Below, in pieces: positions 35,551 to 44,306 of a stretch of 64,000 nt of DNA. This DNA comes from Sorangiineae bacterium NIC37A_2. Lineage in GTDB: Bacteria > Myxococcota_A > Polyangia > Polyangiales > Polyangiaceae. Positions within the stretch are counted from its first letter, which is position 1. Each line of letters begins with the position of its first letter. The stretch covers positions 18,097 to 82,096 of the forward strand of contig NASX01000018.1 in the NCBI GenBank assembly GCA_002085155.1, given 5' to 3'. Position numbers and translations under genes: made by a program. The notes below the pieces were generated by a model. That model was not told the DNA's origin, searched no databases, and saw nothing but the letters and a program-made list of their open reading frames with translations.

Positions 35551-36396
35551 TTACCTCACTCGATGTCGAACCAAGACCCGCGCGGCGACATTCAGCGTCA
35601 GAACCAACGCCACCAGGACGAGCGCCGCTGCCCACGCCTGGCTATGCCAATCCTCATAGGGGGACACGGCATAAGTGTAGATTTGCACCGGTAGAGAGGC
35701 CGTCGGCTCATCGAGCCCGCCGGGCCAAAACCGGTTGGAGAAAGAAGTGAAGAGAAGCGGAGCCGTTTCTCCGGCCACCCGTGCCACTGCGAGCATGATG
35801 CCCGTGGCGACACCGGGAGCCGCTGTGCGGAGCATCACGCTCAAGGTCGTGCGCCACTGAGGCACACCGAGCCCAAGTGCCGCCTCACGGAGGGCTTCGG
35901 GAACCAGCTTGAGAAGCTCTTCGGTCGTACGCGTCACGGTCGGCAGCATGATCACCGCGAGCGCGAGCCCCCCGGCGTAGGCGGAGAACTGCTTGGTGCG
36001 GACGACGAGCAAGGAATAGACGAAGATACCGATCGTGACCGAAGGCACACCGCTCATCACGTCCGCTGAGAAGCGCACGATCTTACCGAGCCGAGTATGG
36101 CCGAACTGGGAGAGGTAGACGCCCGCCAGGACTCCAGGGGGAATGCCGAAGAGGCAAGCGAGTCCAACGAGCGTCAACGTGCCGGTGATGGCGTTCGCCA
36201 CACCCCCGTGCTCTTCGCCCACCGGCGTCGGCAGCTCCGTAAAGAATTCAAAGCTGATTCCGCCGAGCCCGCGCGCAGTCACGTAATAAAGGACCGAGAA
36301 GAGCGGAACCAGCGCGAGCAGTGCTGCCAAGAGACAGAGACCGCGCACGATGCGGTCAACGGCCTTTCGGTACGTGAAATGACTGCGAATGTTCAC
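35551..36396 (-). CDS. pstA: Phosphate ABC transporter permease PstA
   Basis: A 281-residue inner-membrane permease with about six helices. The cytoplasmic EAA-type loop ALREAALGLGVPQWRTTL contacts PstB. It lies two bases after the pstC stop and directly before pstB. Confidence 0.95.
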   Translation of the reverse strand: MNIRSHFTYRKAVDRIVRGLCLLAALLALVPLFSVLYYVTARGLGGISFEFFTELPTPVGEEHGGVANAITGTLTLVGLACLFGIPPGVLAGVYLSQFGHTRLGKIVRFSADVMSGVPSVTIGIFVYSLLVVRTKQFSAYAGGLALAVIMLPTVTRTTEELLKLVPEALREAALGLGVPQWRTTLSVMLRTAAPGVATGIMLAVARVAGETAPLLFTSFSNRFWPGGLDEPTASLPVQIYTYAVSPYEDWHSQAWAAALVLVALVLTLNVAARVLVRHRVR

Positions 36397-36398
36397 GC

Positions 36399-37376
36399 CT
36401 ACGCTCCCCCTTGGCGCCCGACGCGCCAGACCAAAAACCGCGCGAAGATGTTGAGGAGCACGGTGATGATGAACAGCAAGAGCCCTATTTCGGCCAGGGC
36501 GGAGAGGTAGAGATCTTCGGTCGCCTCCGTAAACTCATTGGCGATCACGCTCGCCATCGTGTAGCCGGGGGCAAAGAGCGAAGCGCTGATGTCCGCGCGA
36601 TTGCCGATCAGCATCGTGACAGCCATCGTCTCACCGAGCGCACGGCCCAGACCCAAGACGACCGCGCCCACGAGCCCCGAACGCGCCACGGGAAAGACAC
36701 CCGTACGGATCGCTTCCCACTGCGTCGCCCCCAGTCCGAGGGCTGCCTCACGATAGGCGCGAGGCACGGCGCGTAGCACTTCGCGACTCACCGAAGCGAT
36801 CGTCGGCGTGATCATGATGGCCAGCACGACACTCGCCGTCAGCATGCCGTATCCCTGATTCGGGCCAGAAAACAGCGGCAAGAACCCGAGAGACGCGCGG
36901 AGCGCCGGCTCCACAGTCTCCCGCATGAGCGGAGCCAAAGCGAAGATCCCCCACAGGCCGTAAACAACGCTCGGCACGGCAGCGAGCAGCTCCACCAGGA
37001 AGCCGAAAGGATTTCTCAGCCACTCGGGAGCAAGCTCGCTCAGAAAAAGAGCGACTCCGAACGAAACAGGCACAGCCAGCGCCAGCGCGACGGTCGAAGA
37101 GACGATCGTCCCGAAAATGAACGGGAGCGCGCCGAACTGCTCGGTCACCGGGTTCCACTCGAGGCTCGTGATGAACGACCAATGGAACGTCTCGAGGCTC
37201 AGCCAAGAGGACGCGAGCATTTGGCCCGTCATCGCGAGGACCGTCAGGATGACGATCGACGCCGAAGCGGCGGTGATCCAAGAAAATACGCGATCGCCAC
37301 GGTGGGTATCCCCTCGAAAACGACCAGGTACGAGGGGCGGGCGCTCAGGTGTAGGCCAGATGCTCTGCCTCATCAT
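36399..37376 (-). CDS. pstC: Phosphate ABC transporter permease PstC
   Basis: A 325-residue permease with about six helices and an EAA-type loop AYREAALGLGATQWEAI. The periplasmic segment between the first two helices contains WNPVTEQFGALPFIFGT, a PstC signature. Its start overlaps the pstS stop by four bases, showing translational coupling. Confidence 0.95.
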   Translation of the reverse strand: MMRQSIWPTPERPPLVPGRFRGDTHRGDRVFSWITAASASIVILTVLAMTGQMLASSWLSLETFHWSFITSLEWNPVTEQFGALPFIFGTIVSSTVALALAVPVSFGVALFLSELAPEWLRNPFGFLVELLAAVPSVVYGLWGIFALAPLMRETVEPALRASLGFLPLFSGPNQGYGMLTASVVLAIMITPTIASVSREVLRAVPRAYREAALGLGATQWEAIRTGVFPVARSGLVGAVVLGLGRALGETMAVTMLIGNRADISASLFAPGYTMASVIANEFTEATEDLYLSALAEIGLLLFIITVLLNIFARFLVWRVGRQGGA

Positions 37377-38443
37377 GTCCCTTGCGATAGAAACGGCTTT
37401 CCGCCGAAATGGAGCGATTTTATGCGCTCGTCGATCTTCTGAACGACACGGGCGGGCAGCGGCGCGTAGTGGAGCGCGGCAGCGAGGCCCTGCCCGTCAT
37501 GAACCGCCCAAGCGATGAACTTCGCGAGAGCCTCACCTTTCCTCGCATTCTTCGATTCTTCGTAGACGAGGAGATAGGTAAACGATGCGATCGGATAGCT
37601 CGCCGCTCCCGGTGCGTTCACCAGCGAGGCGACCAGGGAGTCGTCGAGCTCGACTTGCTCCGCGGCGGCGGTGACCGCAGAGACCTTCGGCGAAGCGTAG
37701 GCGCCTTCGCGATTTTTGATCGCCGCGGTCGTGAGCCGATTCTGACTCGCGTAAGCGAGCTCCGTGTAACCGATGGTGCCGGGGGTCGTCTTGAGCTGAC
37801 CGGTGACGCCCTCATTGCCTTTGGCGCCGAGCCCCACGGGCCATTTCACGCTCTTGCCTTCGCCGACGACACTCTGAAACTTCGGGCTCACGCTGGCCAA
37901 ATAGCCCGTAAAAACTGCGGTCGTGCCGCTGCCGTCGGAGCGGGTGACCACCGCGATCGGGAGGCTCGGAAGCGCGAGCCCTGGGTTGGCTCGAGCGATC
38001 CGCTCGTCGTTCCAGGTCTTGATCGTGCCGAGAAAAATATCGGCGAGGACGTCCCCGTCGAGCTTCAGCTCTCCGGTGACCCCAGGGATATTGTAGGCGA
38101 CGACCACAGCCCCGATCGTCACCGGAATGTGGAGGATGGCGCGCGGCGCTTTCTTCGCATCCGAAGCGCTCATCGGCGTATCGGTCGCACCAAAATCGAC
38201 AGTCTCACTCGCGATCTGGCGGATGCCTCCGCCGGAGCCGATGGACTGATAGTTGATTCGGATCTCCGGATGGAGCTTGTTGTATTCGCTCATCCATTTC
38301 GAATAGAGCGGGAACGGGAACGTCGCGCCTGCGCCGCCGAGGTAGATGTTCGGCGAATTGGGATCGCCTCGTTTGCATCCCGCGGCGAGGCCGAGAAGGA
38401 GCAGGGCGGAGAGCCCTTTGAGAACGCTGCGTCGTTCGACCAT
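37373..38443 (-). CDS. pstS: Phosphate-binding lipoprotein PstS
   Basis: The periplasmic phosphate receptor of the Pst transporter, 356 residues. The N-terminus MVERRSVLKGLSALLLLG ends in AAGC, a lipobox, and carries a twin-arginine-like RRSVLK. Mature motifs include GAGATFPFPLYSKWM, SIGSGGGIRQI, FGATDTP and the phosphate-contact region RSDGSGTTAVFT. The start at 38443 (with GTAGGA eight bases upstream) is preferred: the longer frame to 38563 would run through the Pho box. It begins the pstSCAB-phoU operon. Confidence 0.96.
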   Translation of the reverse strand: MVERRSVLKGLSALLLLGLAAGCKRGDPNSPNIYLGGAGATFPFPLYSKWMSEYNKLHPEIRINYQSIGSGGGIRQIASETVDFGATDTPMSASDAKKAPRAILHIPVTIGAVVVAYNIPGVTGELKLDGDVLADIFLGTIKTWNDERIARANPGLALPSLPIAVVTRSDGSGTTAVFTGYLASVSPKFQSVVGEGKSVKWPVGLGAKGNEGVTGQLKTTPGTIGYTELAYASQNRLTTAAIKNREGAYASPKVSAVTAAAEQVELDDSLVASLVNAPGAASYPIASFTYLLVYEESKNARKGEALAKFIAWAVHDGQGLAAALHYAPLPARVVQKIDERIKSLHFGGKPFLSQGT

Positions 38444-38495
38444 TTCTGTCCTACTCGAGGGTGAGCGGACTTTCGGTGCCTTGCGCAGCGCGCTC

Positions 38496-38524
38496 GTCAC
38501 AGCTTCGTGACAATTGGGTGACAG
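38496..38524 (-). promoter_or_regulatory. Pho box upstream of pstS (three 7-bp units)
   Basis: On the minus strand CTGTCAC, TTGTCAC and CTGTGAC are spaced by four bases, an 11-bp period. This matches the PhoB consensus CTGTCAT-N4 direct repeats. The box ends about 52 bp before the pstS start codon, in the gap after lolD, so pst expression is probably switched on by phosphate limitation. The regulator gene is not in the window. Confidence 0.85.
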
Positions 38525-38563
38525 CCCGACCCAGACGGCCTCAGTAGTCCAGCCTCGCTGCAA

Positions 38564-39298
38564 TCATCCCCCGTCGCGCGGCTGTTCGGCCGGCGGGGTT
38601 CGCCTGGCCTTGCCGACGTCGTCGAGCTCGACTCGCCCGTCCCGTAGGCGCACCACCCGCGGCATGCTCTCCGCGAAGCCCGGATTGTGGGTGACGACCA
38701 CGATGGTCGTGTTGTGCTCCTTGTTCAGCTCGAAGAACAAGTCGTGCACGGAGTCACCGGTGGTCGTGTCGAGATTCCCCGTCGGCTCGTCCGCGAGGAG
38801 CAGCTTCGGTTCAAGCACGAGCGCCCGCGCGACCGCGACGCGCTGCTGCTCACCACCGCTCATCTCGCCTGGACGATGATTGGCGCGGTGCCCCACCTGC
38901 ACCTCATCGAGAAGCTTCTTGGCCCGAATCGCCATCTCGCGCCGCGAGCGACCTTGGATCAGGCCGGGCATCATCACGTTCTCCAGAGCGTCGAACTCAG
39001 GGAGCAAGTGATGAAACTGGAAGACGAAGCCGATCTGTTGGTTGCGCACTGCGGCGAGGCGGGTGCGGCTCATCGTCGTGAGCTCTTCGCCGGCGAGCCG
39101 GATCTTTCCCGCCGTCGGCAGGTCGAGCGTCCCGATACAGTGCAGGAGCGTACTCTTGCCTGCTCCCGACGGGCCCACGATGGAAAGGATCTCGCCAGCG
39201 TTGATCGTCAAATCGATGCCGCGCAGGACATTCAGCGTTTGACCCATGTGCTCGAAGGACTTCTCGAGCCCTTCGATGACGACGAGCGGTTCATTCAT
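38564..39298 (-). CDS. lolD: Lipoprotein-releasing ABC transporter ATP-binding protein
   Basis: A 244-residue MacB/LolD-type ATPase. Walker A is GPSGAGKST, the Q-loop region is IGFVFQFHHLLPEFDALENV (typical of LolD), the signature is MSGGEQQRVAVARAL and Walker B is LLLADEPTGNLD. The start at 39298 (MNEPLVVIEGL) overlaps the stop of the permease gene by eight bases. The pair would extract lipoproteins from the inner membrane for outer-membrane delivery. The other pst-side neighbour is a separate operon. Confidence 0.93.
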   Translation of the reverse strand: MNEPLVVIEGLEKSFEHMGQTLNVLRGIDLTINAGEILSIVGPSGAGKSTLLHCIGTLDLPTAGKIRLAGEELTTMSRTRLAAVRNQQIGFVFQFHHLLPEFDALENVMMPGLIQGRSRREMAIRAKKLLDEVQVGHRANHRPGEMSGGEQQRVAVARALVLEPKLLLADEPTGNLDTTTGDSVHDLFFELNKEHNTTIVVVTHNPGFAESMPRVVRLRDGRVELDDVGKARRTPPAEQPRDGG

Positions 39299-41024
39299 GT
39301 CGGATACCTTCCACAGGGAGCAGCCGGCTCGCGGCGAGCGCGGGATAGAGCGTGGCGAGTGTAGTGATGAAGAGGGCAGAGGCTCCAATGATCAGGTAGT
39401 CGACGGTCTCCACGTTCACGGGCAACCGCTCGACGTAATAGACCTCCGGATCGAGCCAAACGCCGAAGACGGCGAGTCCCTTCATCGCGACGTATCCTGC
39501 GGCCACACCGATCACCGTACCGACGCTGCCGATCAAGACTCCTTCGGTCAAAAACAGCCGCAAGACGGTGCCGTCGCTCGACCCCATCGCCTTCAGGATC
39601 GCAATCTCCTTCGACTTCTCAGTCACCATCAGGAGCAGCGTGCAAATGATGCAGAAGCTGGCGACAGCGATCGCGATCGAAAGAACCACGAAGCTCGCAA
39701 GTTTTTCGAGCTCGAGCGCTGTAAACAAGTTCTTGTTCATCTCGCGCCAATCTCGAACCAAAGTCGCCTCACTGGCTCCAGGGAGGTCCGCTAGGGCGCG
39801 TTTGATCCGAGGACCGACCGCGTCGACCTTCCCCAGGTCCTCTACGCGAACATCGATCGAGGAGACCTTGAAGCCCATGTCGAGAAGATCCGCAGCCGCC
39901 TCAAGTGTCATGTAGGCGTGCGCCACGTCGTACTCGTAGAGACCGCTATGGAAGATGCCCGCGACCCGGAAGCGGCGGGTCTTCGGCATGATGCCCATGG
40001 GCCCCAGATCGCCCATCGGCGAGATCAGGGTCAGAACGTCCCCGACGAAGGCGTGGAGATTCTCCGCGAGCTCGGAGCCAAGAATGACCCCCGGATAGGC
40101 CTCCTGATCCGCCCGAGCGAAGGAAGACCCGGAGTCGTTGTCCCTGGGGCCTTGGTAGTAAACTTCCCCGCCCTTGCTGACGCCGATCGGCGTGCCGGGG
40201 GGCAAATCGCGCAGAGCGTAGGGGTCTTCGAGGTACTTGAAGTCGCCGACCTCGACCTTCTTCGGGATGTCGACGACGGACGACACCACCGTCGGATCGA
40301 TGCCCCGAACCAGCATGCCCGCGGTGCTCGTCGAACTCGAGGCCATGACCTCACCCGTGATGACGGGCATGGCCCCCCGGACCCCGGGCACCTCACGCAC
40401 CCGGTCCAACATCGCCCGGTAGTCTTCGATGCCCCCGCTCTGGGTGGACTCGATCCTCACATGGGCATCATTGTTCAGGATCTTTTCCTTCAAGTCCGCC
40501 CCGAAGCCGCCCATGACGCTGATCACGGCGCACAACTTGAACGAGCTCAGGCCCACCCCAAGGATCGAGAGCCCCGAGATCACCGTCAAGAACCCGGATT
40601 TCTTCGCGCGCAAATGGCGCGCTGCGACGAACGAGCGGAACGAACCGCGCTCGAGCACGCTCAGGATGAGCGGAACGGCGGCGCTGAGGAGCAGGATCGT
40701 GAAGACCGTAGCGCTCAAGGTCGCTCCGGCCCGAATGAGCTGATGGGTGACCGAAAAGCGCACCGAGCGGCCCTCTGGCAATCCCAAAGCCACAATCCCG
40801 AGCCAGACCGCCGCGACCCCCGAGCCGACAGTGAGGAAGGCCCGCACTGTCTTCCGCCAGCGAGCCGGGAGCCGGAACCATCCGTAGACCACGAGCGAGA
40901 GCAGGAGCAGCACGAGCCCGAGGTTCAGCCCGATTTGGACCCCAATCGGCAGTTCGCGGAACAGCTCACCGAGCTGGTCCAGCCAGGTCTTCTCTACGGG
41001 GGCGCGGCTCGCAGGCAAAGTCAT
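39291..41024 (-). CDS. LolC/LolE-family lipoprotein-releasing permease with N-terminal extension
   Basis: The 577-residue protein is a LolC/E (FtsX-like) permease from about residue 130 on (VAARHLRAKKSGFLTVISGL ...), with a large periplasmic domain and three C-terminal helices. The first ~130 residues add three more hydrophobic segments (near 26-48, 61-82 and 97-120), which canonical LolC/E of ~400-430 residues lack. The stop overlaps the lolD start, and the start overlaps the lysS stop by four bases. Only one permease gene is present here; a homodimeric exporter is possible, as in bacteria with a single LolF, but a second copy elsewhere cannot be excluded. Confidence 0.88.
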   Translation of the reverse strand: MTLPASRAPVEKTWLDQLGELFRELPIGVQIGLNLGLVLLLLSLVVYGWFRLPARWRKTVRAFLTVGSGVAAVWLGIVALGLPEGRSVRFSVTHQLIRAGATLSATVFTILLLSAAVPLILSVLERGSFRSFVAARHLRAKKSGFLTVISGLSILGVGLSSFKLCAVISVMGGFGADLKEKILNNDAHVRIESTQSGGIEDYRAMLDRVREVPGVRGAMPVITGEVMASSSTSTAGMLVRGIDPTVVSSVVDIPKKVEVGDFKYLEDPYALRDLPPGTPIGVSKGGEVYYQGPRDNDSGSSFARADQEAYPGVILGSELAENLHAFVGDVLTLISPMGDLGPMGIMPKTRRFRVAGIFHSGLYEYDVAHAYMTLEAAADLLDMGFKVSSIDVRVEDLGKVDAVGPRIKRALADLPGASEATLVRDWREMNKNLFTALELEKLASFVVLSIAIAVASFCIICTLLLMVTEKSKEIAILKAMGSSDGTVLRLFLTEGVLIGSVGTVIGVAAGYVAMKGLAVFGVWLDPEVYYVERLPVNVETVDYLIIGASALFITTLATLYPALAASRLLPVEGIRHE

Positions 41025-42733
41025 CGGGCCTCAGGGCGAAGCAGCGGGAAAGCGATGACGTCGCGGATCGAGGGCTGTCCGGTGAGCATCATAATCAGGC
41101 GGTCGATACCCATGCCGAAACCGGCGGCGGGAGGCATACCGTGCTCGAGAGCCCGGATGTAATCCTCGTCGTAGTCCATCGTCTCTTCAGCGCCCTTGGC
41201 CTTGCGAGCCACCTGGGCCTGGAAGCGCGCGGCCTGATCGTCCGGATCATTCAGCTCGGAGAAGGCGTTTGCGATCTCGCGGCCGTCGACGAACAGCTCG
41301 AAGCGATCGACCAGCGTCGGATCTTTGTCCTTACGCCTCGAGAGCGGCGAGACATCGGCGGGATAGTCGATGATGAACACGGGGATGCTCTGAGAGCCAG
41401 AGCGGTAGTCCTCCACGAGAAACGGCTCCGCCAAATACTCGTAAGCGACGAAGGTCTGCTCCCCGCTCGACTCGGATTTGCCGAGAGCGCGACGAAAATT
41501 CCCCCAGTCGATCTTACGACCGCTCTTCTGAGCGAGTTCACGCACCAGGGCGTCTCCGGCGGCGCGCACATCGGCGTTCGTACCATCGTCGACCGCAAGC
41601 ACATCGTAGGCGCCCGTAACGCTCTTCGGCTCGAGCCCTGCGCGCTCGAGCGCCCGGTCAATGGCCTGACTGAGCGGAACGCGAGCGAACGGCTCATCAA
41701 GTCGGAAGGTACGGGCCTCTCGGAACGCGCCATAGACGCCTGCCCGCCCCTCTTGTCGGAGCTTGTCCTCGAGAGCGCGGTCGACGAAGCGGAGCATCTC
41801 CTCGGCCAGGTTCATGAGCGACTCATAGTCGGCGTACGCCTGGTACAGCTCGATCATGGTGAACTCGGGGTTGTGCCGGGTGCTAATCCCCTCGTTCCGA
41901 TAACAGCGACCGATTTCGTAAACCCGCTCGATCCCTCCGACCAAGAGGCGCTTCAGGTAGAGCTCTGGAGCGATGCGCAGGAACAGCTGCATGTCCAGGG
42001 TGTTGTGGTGGGTGATGAAGGGACGTGCCGCCGCGCCGCCGATGAGCGGATGCAGCGAAGGGGTCTCGACCTCCACGAAGGCGCGGGCATCCAAGAAACT
42101 GCGGAGCGCCCCCAGCACCGTGGCGCGGGCTCGGATGACGTCGATCACCTCTGGGTTGGCGACCATGTCGACGTAACGCTGCCGATAGCGAAGGTCGACA
42201 TCCGAAAGACCGTGCCACTTGTCCGCAGGCGGACGGAGAGCCTTGCCGATCAAGCGCAGCTCCGTGAGCTCGAGTGAAAGCTCGCCGGTCTTGGTCACGA
42301 CGATCGAGCCCCGCCCGGCGACGTGGTCCCCAAGGTCGAGATCCTTCAGGACCTCAAAGGCGGGACCGAGCTTGTCCACCTTGGCGAAGAGCTGAAGCTC
42401 GCCGCTCGTGTCACGCACCTTGAGGAAGCTAGCCTTGCCGAAGCCACGCCTGCCGATCAGCCTGCCGAAGACCAGAAACTCCCGCTGACCACTCGCGCAA
42501 ATCGCCTCGACCTTCTCAGCGTCGTAGCCGGCTTCGCTCGAAGCGGCCTCGAAGAGCTTCCGAATCTCAGACACAAAAGAGCGGCGTCCCTGGTCGAGAT
42601 CCCGCGCGAGATCGTTCGGGAACGGCTGCTCTCCGCGGGCCCGAATCCGCTCCATCTTGTCGCGGCGAGCTTGGATCAGGGCTTCTTCGCCCGTTTCCGC
42701 GCCGGCGCGATTCTGTTCTGATGGATCACTCAC
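41021..42733 (-). CDS. lysS: Lysyl-tRNA synthetase, class II
   Basis: A 570-residue class II enzyme charging tRNA-Lys. The OB-fold anticodon-binding domain lies at the N-terminus (GRLIGRRGFGKASFLKVRD). Motif 2 is seen as GRCYRNEGISTRHNPEF and motif 3 as GFGMGIDRLIMMLTG. An insert in the catalytic domain (about 375-450) and an N-terminal extension make it longer than the usual ~500. It starts 18 bp after prfB and overlaps the LolC/E gene; a prfB-lysS-lol order is known in deltaproteobacteria. Confidence 0.95.
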   Translation of the reverse strand: MSDPSEQNRAGAETGEEALIQARRDKMERIRARGEQPFPNDLARDLDQGRRSFVSEIRKLFEAASSEAGYDAEKVEAICASGQREFLVFGRLIGRRGFGKASFLKVRDTSGELQLFAKVDKLGPAFEVLKDLDLGDHVAGRGSIVVTKTGELSLELTELRLIGKALRPPADKWHGLSDVDLRYRQRYVDMVANPEVIDVIRARATVLGALRSFLDARAFVEVETPSLHPLIGGAAARPFITHHNTLDMQLFLRIAPELYLKRLLVGGIERVYEIGRCYRNEGISTRHNPEFTMIELYQAYADYESLMNLAEEMLRFVDRALEDKLRQEGRAGVYGAFREARTFRLDEPFARVPLSQAIDRALERAGLEPKSVTGAYDVLAVDDGTNADVRAAGDALVRELAQKSGRKIDWGNFRRALGKSESSGEQTFVAYEYLAEPFLVEDYRSGSQSIPVFIIDYPADVSPLSRRKDKDPTLVDRFELFVDGREIANAFSELNDPDDQAARFQAQVARKAKGAEETMDYDEDYIRALEHGMPPAAGFGMGIDRLIMMLTGQPSIRDVIAFPLLRPEAR

Positions 42734-42751
42734 TTTTTCCTCACAATCTTC

Positions 42752-43877
42752 TTAGACGGCGGCCTTGGCGGAGTTTTCTTCGTCCGCTGCCATCATCAAA
42801 TAAGACTCGATGAACGAGTCGATGTCGCCGTCGAGCACGTTCTGGACGTCGCTGCGCTCGACCTGGGTGCGGGTGTCTTTGACGAGTTGGTACGGCTGGA
42901 GCACGTAGGAGCGAATCTGGCTCCCCCAGGCGATGTCGGTTTTCTCGGCTTCGTATTGAGCCTGCGCGGCTTCGCGCTTCCTTTGCTCGAGCTCGTACAG
43001 CTTCGCCTTCATCATCTTGAGCGCCATGGCGCGGTTCATGTGCTGGCTACGCTCGGCTCGACACACGACCATGATGCCGGTCGGCAAGTGTCGCATGCGC
43101 ACTGCCGTCTCAACCTTGTTGACGTTCTGGCCACCCTTGCCACCAGCCCGCATGGTCGTGATCTCGAGATCGTTTTCGGCGATCTGAATATCGATCTCTT
43201 CGTCGATATCTGGCGTGACTTCGACCGCCGTAAAGCTTGTGTGCCGACGCGCGTTCGAGTCAAACGGGCTGATACGAACGAGCCGATGTACGCCCATCTC
43301 GGCGCGCAGATAGCCGTAGGCGTTCGGACCCGAGATGATCACCGAAGCGCCATCGATGCCGGCTTCGTCGCCCGCCTGATAGTCGATGAGCTCGGTCTTG
43401 AATCCACGGCGCTCGGCCCAGCGCAGGTACATGCGCAGGAGCATCTCGGCCCAGTCTTTGGCCTCGGTACCGCCGCTGCCGGGATGGATACTGAGGATGG
43501 CGCCAGCGTGGTCGACCGGTCCGCGCAGCATGCGCGCGAGCTCCGCCCTCTTGAGCCGGGCCGCGAGGGGCTCAATCTGCGCTTCCGCCTCCGCGACCGC
43601 GCTGTCATCGCCCTCAGCGATGCCCAGCTCGAGATACTCGGATACGTCAGCGATGTCCTTTTCGAGGGACTCGACGAGCTCGATCTTCTCGGCGGCGGCC
43701 GCACGAGTGCGCATGCGCGCCTGAGCCTTCTCCTGGTTGTCCCAGAAGCCAGGTTCCGTGGAGAGCTGATCGAGCTCTTCGATCGAACGTTTCAGAGCCG
43801 GGACGTCAAAGAAACCCCCTTAGCGCCAAAATGCGCCTTTGGAGGTCAGCGAGTTTACTGCGGGCTTCGGCCGACAT
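42752..43877 (-). CDS. prfB: Peptide chain release factor 2, programmed +1 frameshift
   Basis: RF2 recognises UAA/UGA. The product is made from two frames: 23 codons from ATG 43877 ([15 protein letters not shown] ... LRGFL) to an in-frame TGA at 43806-43808, then +1 continuation from GAC 43807 ([12 protein letters not shown] ...) to the stop at 42752. That gives 374 residues, the standard length. The GGQ motif ([11 protein letters not shown]) and the SPF tripeptide ([12 protein letters not shown]) are present. A start at ATG 43889, four codons earlier and in frame, is possible. The open frame beginning at 43714 alone would lack the first ~50 residues. First gene of the prfB-lysS-lol run. Confidence 0.95.
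43806..43820 (-). promoter_or_regulatory. prfB programmed frameshift site
   Basis: The minus strand reads AGGGGGTTTCTTTGAC: an internal Shine-Dalgarno-like AGGGGG, three bases, the slippery CTT and then TGA-C. This is the canonical RF2 autoregulation signal (CUU UGA C): low RF2 slows UGA termination and favours the shift. It is an element within prfB, not an error. Confidence 0.97.
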
Positions 43878-43998
43878 GACCGCTCGCATTTACCCTTGTC
43901 GCGTGCCAAAGCAAACGGCAGAGGGCGATTTGTCGGGAGCTGGGGCGTTCTTCTGCCAGCCCGCCCTGATCATGAGCGCGCGCGAGCGTTTTTCTCGC

Positions 43999-44292
43999 TC
44001 AAGATTGCGCTTCGGCCTCAAAATCCACGGCCGCCGCCCCCGTCATCCGCTCCCGGATAAAGGTCGCGACTTCGACGTGCACAGGATGTGTCTGGTACGC
44101 GTCCAGCGCCTCTTTGCTGGTGTGCCTCGTGATCAGAGCCAAGTCGTAACTCCTCGCGCTCCGCGTGACATCGAGCCCGGCCTCCACGCTGACGAGCCCT
44201 GGGATCTTTCCGCTCATCGTGAGGAGACGAGCACGCGCCTCTTCGGCGTCGGCACGCTCAGAAAACGTGAAGAGCACCACGTGAACAATCAT
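43999..44292 (-). CDS. Dabb (stress-responsive A/B barrel) domain protein
   Basis: A 97-residue single-domain protein. The start MIVHVVLFTFSERADAEEARA and the segment SYDLALITRHTSKEALDAYQ fit the Dabb ferredoxin-like fold that dimerises into a barrel. Its function is unknown. ATG 44292 has AAGGA about 10 bases upstream. It lies 14 bp after the TPR/repeat protein gene, in the same direction. Confidence 0.85.
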   Translation of the reverse strand: MIVHVVLFTFSERADAEEARARLLTMSGKIPGLVSVEAGLDVTRSARSYDLALITRHTSKEALDAYQTHPVHVEVATFIRERMTGAAAVDFEAEAQS

Positions 44293-44306
44293 TTGCTTCT
44301 TCCTTC

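Noticed and set aside
38444..38563. Longer N-terminus for PstS starting at 38563
   Set aside because: It would cover the Pho box and place the lipoprotein signal 40 residues inside.
43714..43877. Frameshift error in prfB
   Set aside because: The site has the exact RF2 autoregulatory signal (AGGGGG, CTT TGA C), so the shift is programmed and not a sequencing or pseudogene lesion.
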